Part shown: one piece after another, positions 59,033 through 64,000 of the stretch
How the letters are laid out: the number at the start of each line of letters is the position of its first letter
Position numbering within the stretch: the stretch's first letter is position 1
Assembly: GCF_900114845.1 (NCBI RefSeq)
Contig: NZ_FOUK01000007.1
Location: 1 to 64,000, forward strand
Length of the DNA: 64,000 nucleotides
Origin: Pimelobacter simplex
GTDB taxonomy: Bacteria; Actinomycetota; Actinomycetes; Propionibacteriales; Nocardioidaceae
Direction: 5' to 3'
The notes under the pieces: generated by a model
The model's input: only the letters and a program-made list of their open reading frames with translations
The model's database searches: none
Told to the model about the DNA's origin: nothing
Position numbers and translations under genes: made by a program

Positions 59033-60479
59033 GCGTCGCCCCGGTCTGTCGGTCCGCACCCGGCTCACCGCCGCCGTCGCCCTCCTCGTCACCGTCGCGC
59101 TCGCCGGCGCGGGCCTGATCGTCTACTGGGTCGAGAGCCGCTCGCTGGACGAGGCCACGCAGCGGGGCGTGGAGCAGGAGCTCGACGAGTTCGTCGCGCT
59201 GCAGCGCAGCGGCGACTTCGCGTCGGTGCGCGACCTGCTCAGCGGGTTCCTCCAGCGCAACGTGCCCGACGAGGACGAGCTGCTCGTCGGCTGGGTCGGG
59301 GACGGCACGATCGTGCGCTTCCCCGACGACCCGCTGGTGCGCGACCGGCGCTTCCTCGACGCGGTCACGCCGCTGGTCACCGACGGCGGGACGGCGTACC
59401 TGGACACCGATCGGGGCGAGGTCCGGATCACCAGCCAGCCGGTCAGCCAGGGCAGCCAGCGCGGCGCGCTGCTCGTCGTCACCTACCTGGACGAGGAGCG
59501 CGGCGAGCTGCTGCGCACCATGCGCACCTACGCCGTCGTCGGTCTGCTGTCCGCGGTGCTCGTCACCGCCGTCGCCGCCTGGCAGTCGGGCCGGCTGCTT
59601 CGCCCGCTGCGCGCCCTGCGCCTGGCGACCGAGCGGACGAGCGCCGCCGACCTGTCCCGGCGCCTGCCCGAGCGCGGCAACGACGACATCACCGCACTCA
59701 CCCGCACCGTCAACGGCATGCTCGACCGGCTCGAGCACGCGTTCGCCGGCCAGCGGCAGTTCCTCGACGACGCCGGGCACGAGCTGCGCACGCCGCTGAC
59801 GGTGCTGCGCGGGCACCTCGAGCTGCTCGACGCCGGCGACCCGGCCGAGGTCGCCGAGACCCGCGACCTCCTCCTCGACGAGGTCGACCGGATGGCCCGG
59901 CTGGTCGGCGAGCTGATCCTCCTCGCCAAGAGCGACCGGCCCGACTTCCTCTCCCCCGCGACCACCGACGTCGCCGCCCTGCTCGCCGCCGTCGTCACCA
60001 AGGCGCGGGGGCTCGGCGACCGCGACTGGGCGCTCGCGCTCGCCGACGGCCTGCCGGACGACCTCGTCCTCGACGCCCAGCGGATCACCCAGGCGCTCCT
60101 CGCGCTCGCCGACAACGCGGTCAAGCACACCGGACCGGGGGCGCGGATCGAGATCGGCGCGGCCGTCGTCGGGTCGACGCTGCGCTGCTGGGTCCACGAC
60201 GCCGGTCCGGGCGTGGCCCCCGACGACCGGGAGCGGATCTTCCAGCGGTTCGGCCGGGCCGCCGTCCCGGACGGAGACGAGGGGTTCGGGCTCGGGCTCT
60301 CGATCGTCGCGGCCATCGCCGAGGCGCACGGCGGCCGCGCGTACGTCGACCCGGCCCCCGCGCGCGGCGCCCGCTTCGTCGTCGACCTGCCCGCCGTCCG
60401 CGCCGCCACCACCGAGCGGCCGCCGCCCACCGCCACCACCAGCGCCACCACCGAGGAGCACCCGTGGCCCGCATCCTGA
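59022..60479 (+). CDS. Two-component sensor histidine kinase
   Basis: A 485-residue membrane kinase from ATG 59022. Transmembrane helices at about 15-36 and 169-188 flank an extracytoplasmic domain of 130 residues; then HAMP (190-245), HisKA with phospho-acceptor His253 (DDAGHELRTPL), and HATPase with ADNAVKHTGPG, VHDAGPGV and GFGLGLSIV. It ends in a Thr/Pro-rich tail that overlaps the regulator gene by 16 bases. The signal may involve the adjacent Asp-rich exported proteins. Confidence 0.9.
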   Translation: MTTERRPGLSVRTRLTAAVALLVTVALAGAGLIVYWVESRSLDEATQRGVEQELDEFVALQRSGDFASVRDLLSGFLQRNVPDEDELLVGWVGDGTIVRFPDDPLVRDRRFLDAVTPLVTDGGTAYLDTDRGEVRITSQPVSQGSQRGALLVVTYLDEERGELLRTMRTYAVVGLLSAVLVTAVAAWQSGRLLRPLRALRLATERTSAADLSRRLPERGNDDITALTRTVNGMLDRLEHAFAGQRQFLDDAGHELRTPLTVLRGHLELLDAGDPAEVAETRDLLLDEVDRMARLVGELILLAKSDRPDFLSPATTDVAALLAAVVTKARGLGDRDWALALADGLPDDLVLDAQRITQALLALADNAVKHTGPGARIEIGAAVVGSTLRCWVHDAGPGVAPDDRERIFQRFGRAAVPDGDEGFGLGLSIVAAIAEAHGGRAYVDPAPARGARFVVDLPAVRAATTERPPPTATTSATTEEHPWPAS

Positions 60480-61138
60480 TCGTGGAGGACGAGGAGCGGA
60501 TCGCGTCCTTCGTCGCCAAGGGCCTGCGCGCCGAGGGCCACCAGACCACCGTCGCCGGGGACGGCCTGACCGGCCTCGACCACGCGCTGTCCGGTGACTT
60601 CGACCTGCTCGTCCTCGACATCGGCCTGCCCCGGCTCGACGGCTTCGCGGTCCTCGACCAGCTGCGCGCCCAGGGCTCGCGGATGCCGGTCATCGTCCTC
60701 ACCGCCCGCGACTCGGTCACCGACACCGTCACCGCGCTCGAGGGCGGCGCCGACGACTACATGCCCAAGCCGTTCCGGTTCGCCGAGCTCAACGCCCGGG
60801 TCAAGCTGCGCCTGCGCCGTCTCGCCCCGGCCGACGGCGGCGCGGAGGCCCTCGACCACCTGACCACCGGCAGCGTCCGCCTCGACCTGCGCACCCGCCG
60901 CGCCACCGTGGCCGGGCGCGAGGTCGAGCTGTCCGCGCGGGAGTTCGCGCTCGCGGAGATCTTCCTGCGCCATCCCGGCCAGGTGCTCTCCCGCGAGCAG
61001 CTGCTCGACCACGTGTGGGGCCTCGACTTCGACCCGGGCTCCAACGTGGTCGACGTGTACGTCGGCTACCTGCGCCGCAAGCTCGGCGCCGACACGATCG
61101 CGACCGTGCGCGGGATGGGCTACCGGCTCGACCGCTAG
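60464..61138 (+). CDS. OmpR-family response regulator
   Basis: A 224-residue regulator from GTG 60464. Receiver: Glu8-Asp9-Glu10 (Asp-x acidic cluster), phospho-acceptor Asp52 (LVLDIGLPRLDG) and Lys102 (YMPKPF). The winged-helix DNA-binding domain spans about 130-222 (SAREFALAEIFLRHPGQVLSREQLL). It is paired with the kinase at 59022. The ATGAGAG palindromes at both ends of the locus are candidate targets. Confidence 0.93.
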   Translation: MARILIVEDEERIASFVAKGLRAEGHQTTVAGDGLTGLDHALSGDFDLLVLDIGLPRLDGFAVLDQLRAQGSRMPVIVLTARDSVTDTVTALEGGADDYMPKPFRFAELNARVKLRLRRLAPADGGAEALDHLTTGSVRLDLRTRRATVAGREVELSAREFALAEIFLRHPGQVLSREQLLDHVWGLDFDPGSNVVDVYVGYLRRKLGADTIATVRGMGYRLDR

Positions 61139-61145
61139 CCCGCCG

Positions 61146-62027
61146 CTAGCCCTTCCAGTGCAGCCGCGGCGCCGGCAGCCCGGCGAGCTCGGGCTCCAGC
61201 GCCTCGGCGACCTCGCGCGGCAGCGGCCGGTCGGCCGGGTCCAGCTCGAGCATCGCGTGGATGGTCTTCGCCACGACCGCCGGGACGTCGTCGGGCAGCT
61301 CGGCCGGCGCGTCGAGCAGCTGCGGGAACCGGGCGGCCGGGTCGGCCGCGTCCGGGTCGCCCGGACGGAAGGCGCGCACGCCGGCGACGGCGTGGAACAG
61401 CGTGGTGCCGAGCCCCCAGACGTCGCTGGCGTACCCCGGCACGCCGTACGCCGTCCCGGGGGCGGCCTGCTCGGGCGCCAGGTAGGCGTCGGTGCCGATC
61501 GGCGTGGTCAGCGCGGCCGCCTGGTCGTCCGGGCGGGCCACGGAGAGGTCGATCATCCGCGCCGGGGCGCCCATGATCACGTTGCTCGGCTTGAGGTCGA
61601 GGTGGCACACGTCGGCGTGCCGGAAGAAGTGGAGGGCGGAGGCGAGGTCGATCGCGAGCGGCAGGTACTGCTGCGGCGAGAGCCGCCGGTGCCGCCGGAT
61701 CAGCCGGGACAGGCTCGGCCCCTCGACGTGCTCCAGCACCAGGTGCGGGCGCGGCCCCTCCGCGTCGTGCCGCAGCCCGCGGACGACGACCGGGTGGTGC
61801 GCCACGTCGAGCGCGGTCGCCTCGCGGACCAGGCTCCGGACGGTGTGCTCGTCGTCGGCCTCGGCGGGCCGGACCACCTTCGCGACGACGGGCCCGTAGG
61901 TGATCTCGTCGAACGCGAGGTACGCCTCGTAGGCGGAGCCACCCCCGAGCAGCCGCAGCGCGGTCAGCTCGGGGGTGATCGCGTCACCCTCGGCGAAGTG
62001 CCAGGAGGACAGCTCCACGTCGGTCAC
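61146..62027 (-). CDS. Serine/threonine protein kinase
   Basis: A 293-residue soluble Hanks-type kinase. Glycine loop LLGGGSAYEAYLA, Lys50 (VVAKVV), catalytic loop HLDLKPSN (Asp144, Asn149; HLD in place of HRD), Asp160 in IDLSVAR replacing DFG, and an APEQ segment. It lacks a transmembrane helix and PASTA domains. It may be active, although two motifs are altered. Convergent with the response regulator gene, co-directional with the exported protein at 62024. Confidence 0.88.
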   Translation of the reverse strand: MTDVELSSWHFAEGDAITPELTALRLLGGGSAYEAYLAFDEITYGPVVAKVVRPAEADDEHTVRSLVREATALDVAHHPVVVRGLRHDAEGPRPHLVLEHVEGPSLSRLIRRHRRLSPQQYLPLAIDLASALHFFRHADVCHLDLKPSNVIMGAPARMIDLSVARPDDQAAALTTPIGTDAYLAPEQAAPGTAYGVPGYASDVWGLGTTLFHAVAGVRAFRPGDPDAADPAARFPQLLDAPAELPDDVPAVVAKTIHAMLELDPADRPLPREVAEALEPELAGLPAPRLHWKG

Positions 62028-62470
62028 CCGCGGGTGTTGTGCCGGCTGCGGTCGTTGGTGTGGTTGCGCGACCAGTCCCGCACCTTCGGGCCGGGGCCGT
62101 CCTGCGTCCAGTCGCGCACCGCGCGGCCCGAGCGGCTGTCGTCGCGGCCGCTGCGCGCGCCGGTCCGGGTGTTGTCCCGGCTGTTGCCGGTGGCCTTCGT
62201 GGCCTGCGTGGCGCGGGTCCGGGTGGCCCGGGTGTTGGTGTTCGTGTCGGCACCCTGGCGGGCGCGGAGGGCGTCGGCCGGGTCGTCGTCATCGTCGTCG
62301 ACCACGAGGACGACGTCCGGGGTGTCCTCCTCGCGCTTGACCGCGAGGTTGCCGTCACTCCCGCTGGCGCTGCCGGCATCGGCGGGCCAGGCGAGCAGGC
62401 TGATCGTCAGTCCGGAGGCCATCAGGCCGACCAGGCCGGTCGCGGCGGCGACGACGGGCTTCTTCTTCAT
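62024..62470 (-). CDS. Exported Asp/Thr/Arg-rich protein
   Basis: A 148-residue protein from ATG 62470 after GAGGAGC. Signal-like segment at 5-30, then a run of six Asp in VVDDDDDDPADAL and a Thr/Asn/Arg-rich low-complexity half. It resembles the 58658 product in design (hydrophobic start, Asp block), which suggests a shared role at the surface. It overlaps the kinase gene by 4 bases. Confidence 0.65.
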   Translation of the reverse strand: MKKKPVVAAATGLVGLMASGLTISLLAWPADAGSASGSDGNLAVKREEDTPDVVLVVDDDDDDPADALRARQGADTNTNTRATRTRATQATKATGNSRDNTRTGARSGRDDSRSGRAVRDWTQDGPGPKVRDWSRNHTNDRSRHNTRG

Positions 62471-62546
62471 GGGTGCTCCTCGGTCGGGGGGACGTCGACC
62501 CTGCGTCGACGTCCCGCACTCTTCCGAGCGGCCGTGAGGTCACCAT

Positions 62547-62580
62547 GAGCCGACCATGAGAGGGCTCTCATGGTCGGCTC
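62547..62580. promoter_or_regulatory. ATGAGAG palindrome, copy 2
   Basis: A perfect 16-bp inverted repeat: GAGCCGACCATGAGAG (62547-62562), spacer GG, and its complement (62565-62580). It contains the core found at 58608 and lies upstream of the 62470 start. It could also terminate the 62596 gene, but no T-run follows. Confidence 0.6.
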
Positions 62581-62595
62581 GGAGCGAAGGTGGGC

Positions 62596-63228
62596 TCAGC
62601 CGTGCTTGATCTTCGGCGACATCTTCCTGGGGCCGAACCCGCTCCCGCTTCCGTCGCGCAGCCCGTCCTCCTGGTAGCTGTAGTCGTCGTCGGCGAGCAG
62701 GTCCGCGGTCGCCAGGTCGACGCTGAACCGCACCCAGCGCGGGTTGCCCAGGCACGAGCGCGGGATCGTGGTGGTCATCACCGTGCGGCTCTTGTCGAAC
62801 GTGCGCTTCAGGCCCGGGCAGCGAACGCTCGGGTCCCTCCGCTTGGTGTTGATGTCGTACAGGTCGAGGCTGCTGCCGAACATCGGGATCCGCGACGACA
62901 TGAGCATCAGCCTCTTGCTCGGCGTGCGGATCGTCGACGTCGACATGAGCACGCCCTTCATCGCGCTCCGGGTGCGGACCTTGATGGTCAGGTTCCGGCC
63001 CTTGTGGTTGGCGACCACCCGGGTGATGTCGATGCTGGTCCGCTCGGGCGCGGGCGTCAGCTCCGCCCCCGGCTCCCCCATCGTCTCGCGCACGACGTCA
63101 CCGACCGCGTCGTCGTGCGTCCACCGCTCGGCGTGCGCGGGCGCGGCGAGTGCGGCGGTGCCGGCCACGAGGGCGGTGGACAGGGTGAGCGCGGCGACGG
63201 TACGGCGTACCGAGGTCATGAGATGCAT
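62596..63228 (-). CDS. Secreted hypothetical protein
   Basis: A 210-residue protein with a signal peptide (residues 1-33, ending APAHA-E) and a beta-rich mature part (VVRETMGEPGAELTPAPERT, then SIDITRVVANHKGRNLTIKV), with one probable disulfide (Cys near 135 and 157). No family recognised. Start ATG 63228, with ATG 63219 as alternative. Transcribed toward the ATGAGAG palindrome. Confidence 0.7.
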   Translation of the reverse strand: MHLMTSVRRTVAALTLSTALVAGTAALAAPAHAERWTHDDAVGDVVRETMGEPGAELTPAPERTSIDITRVVANHKGRNLTIKVRTRSAMKGVLMSTSTIRTPSKRLMLMSSRIPMFGSSLDLYDINTKRRDPSVRCPGLKRTFDKSRTVMTTTIPRSCLGNPRWVRFSVDLATADLLADDDYSYQEDGLRDGSGSGFGPRKMSPKIKHG

Positions 63229-63331
63229 GGGCCCACCCTGTCAGAAGCCTCACCAAGAGTGGGCAGAACGGGGCACGACGTGCGCATTTCGGTGCCTTCC
63301 GCGGGCCTCCGGTACGCTGACCCGGCTTCTG

Positions 63332-63403
63332 GGGCGTATAGCTCAGCGGTAGAGCACCTCGCTTACAACGAGGTGGTCACAGGTTCGATCCCTGTTGCGC
63401 CCA
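63332..63403 (+). tRNA. tRNA-Val (anticodon UAC)
   Basis: A 72-base cloverleaf: acceptor GGGCGTA/TGCGCCC, D arm GCTC...GAGC, anticodon arm with CTTACAA loop (anticodon TAC), variable loop GGTCA, T arm CAGGTTCGATCCCTG. The CCA end is not encoded. Confidence 0.95.
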
Positions 63404-64000
63404 CCCCTCCGACCAGCCGGTCCCTCAGCAGTCCCGCGAAGGCCCGCGCCGCGGCGCCGGGCTCGGCCCGCGTCGCCAGCGAGAGCGCCGTCGTCACCGA
63501 GCCCGCGAGCGGGACCGCGCGCAAGGGCGCACCGACCATCGAGGCCGCCAGCACGGCCACGCCGGCTCCCTGCGCGGCCAGGGCCAGCGCGGCCTCGGGC
63601 GAGTGCACCTGGACGGCGGGGGTCAGGGTGACGCCGGCGTCGGCGCAGGTGCGGTCGAGGGCGGCCCGGATGCCGGTACCCGGCGGCAGGGTCAGCACGG
63701 CGACGTCGGAGGCGGCCAGCTCGGCGGGCGCGAGCGCCGTCCGGACCGACCACGGGTGCCCGGCGGGGACGCCGGCGACCAGCAGCTCGTCGACCACCGT
63801 GACGACGTCGAGCCCCGGCGGGAGCGGGCCGGCGTGCGCGACGAGGGCGAGGTCGAGGTCGCCGTCGGTGAGCGCGGTGACGAGGTCCGCCGAGCTCCCC
63901 TCGCTCGCGGTGACCGCGACGCCGGGGTGCGCCGCGCGGAAGGCGGCGAAGCCGGCCAGGTAGCCGGGGATCGTGCAGCCGATGACGGTCCCGATCCGGA
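63363..64000 (-). CDS. LysR-family regulator, C-terminal part
   Basis: The substrate-binding domain of a LysR-type regulator, open to the window edge at 64000; the N-terminal helix-turn-helix lies outside. LVTALTDGDLDLALVAH and VLTLPPGTGIRAALDR are typical. The reading frame ends at 63363 inside the antisense of tRNA-Val, giving an artificial tail (GATGIEPVTTSL); the functional end may be just before 63404. Confidence 0.8.
   Translation of the reverse strand, partial: RIGTVIGCTIPGYLAGFAAFRAAHPGVAVTASEGSSADLVTALTDGDLDLALVAHAGPLPPGLDVVTVVDELLVAGVPAGHPWSVRTALAPAELAASDVAVLTLPPGTGIRAALDRTCADAGVTLTPAVQVHSPEAALALAAQGAGVAVLAASMVGAPLRAVPLAGSVTTALSLATRAEPGAAARAFAGLLRDRLVGGVGATGIEPVTTSL

Noticed and set aside
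1..64000. CRISPR array or insertion sequence
   Set aside because: No regularly spaced short repeats and no transposase-like protein were seen anywhere in the window.

Overview
The window looks like a piece of a high-GC actinobacterial chromosome, most likely from a Nocardioides-like genus. Reasons: very GC-rich codons with frequent GTG starts, 4-base stop/start overlaps in nearly every operon, the RNase H/phosphatase - C4 zinc-ribbon - Nif3 gene order known from actinobacteria, and families such as DUF6318, DUF5994 and excalibur proteins. The genus is inferred, not shown.

Layout. 1-4150: the end of a prophage, with tail and receptor-binding genes, an M15 endolysin, an EEP-nuclease-like protein, a holin-like protein, a 22-codon ORF behind a strong Shine-Dalgarno, and a terminator. 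4200-17500: a mosaic accessory region. It holds a degenerate LuxR-type regulator, scattered 50-residue double-CxxC zinc-ribbon genes (one of them broken), DUF5994, a divergent arsenic locus (arsR versus arsM-acr3-arsC), a toxin/antitoxin-like pair behind a dense operator region, two overlapping pairs of helix-turn-helix genes, and a minus-strand operon of CPxWC (DUF6907-like) proteins whose last member is frameshifted. No integrase is visible. 17600-24250: household and stress genes: a formaldehyde-dehydrogenase-like enzyme, CinA, hemerythrin, the intact LuxR paralog, rifamycin ADP-ribosyltransferase (Arr), an SMR exporter behind a guanidine-III riboswitch, a cold-shock protein, and a 2H phosphoesterase.

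24276-56306 is dominated by an aerobic cobalamin pathway in four blocks. cobT-cobS, with cobU on the opposite strand, have no visible riboswitch. cobG-cobH-cobIJ-cobL-cobM-chlID-bluB-cobO-cobB-cobC follow cobalamin riboswitch 1. cbtB-cbtA-cobD follow riboswitch 2. cobN-cobF-ferredoxin-cobQ-cobK (minus strand) follow riboswitch 3. cobA is not in the window. CobG is short and lacks the cysteines expected for its Fe-S cluster. Between the first two blocks lie an RNB ribonuclease, YaaA, an AbiEi-like gene, and the RNase H/phosphatase, zinc-ribbon and Nif3 genes.

56449-64000: an alpha/beta-hydrolase-like protein without its serine, an acyl-CoA synthetase, a locus with a two-component system, a Ser/Thr kinase and aspartate-rich exported proteins, bracketed by two copies of the palindrome ATGAGAG-N2-CTCTCAT, a secreted protein, tRNA-Val(UAC), and a partial LysR regulator.

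The most unusual signal is a family of about 65-bp inverted repeats (28902, 30035, 55773). One copy lies in frame inside cobN and adds about 24 residues. Another is read through by the AbiEi-like gene. Also notable are the zinc-ribbon mini-protein family and two LuxR paralogs that share a conserved upstream element, although one has lost its phospho-acceptor aspartate.
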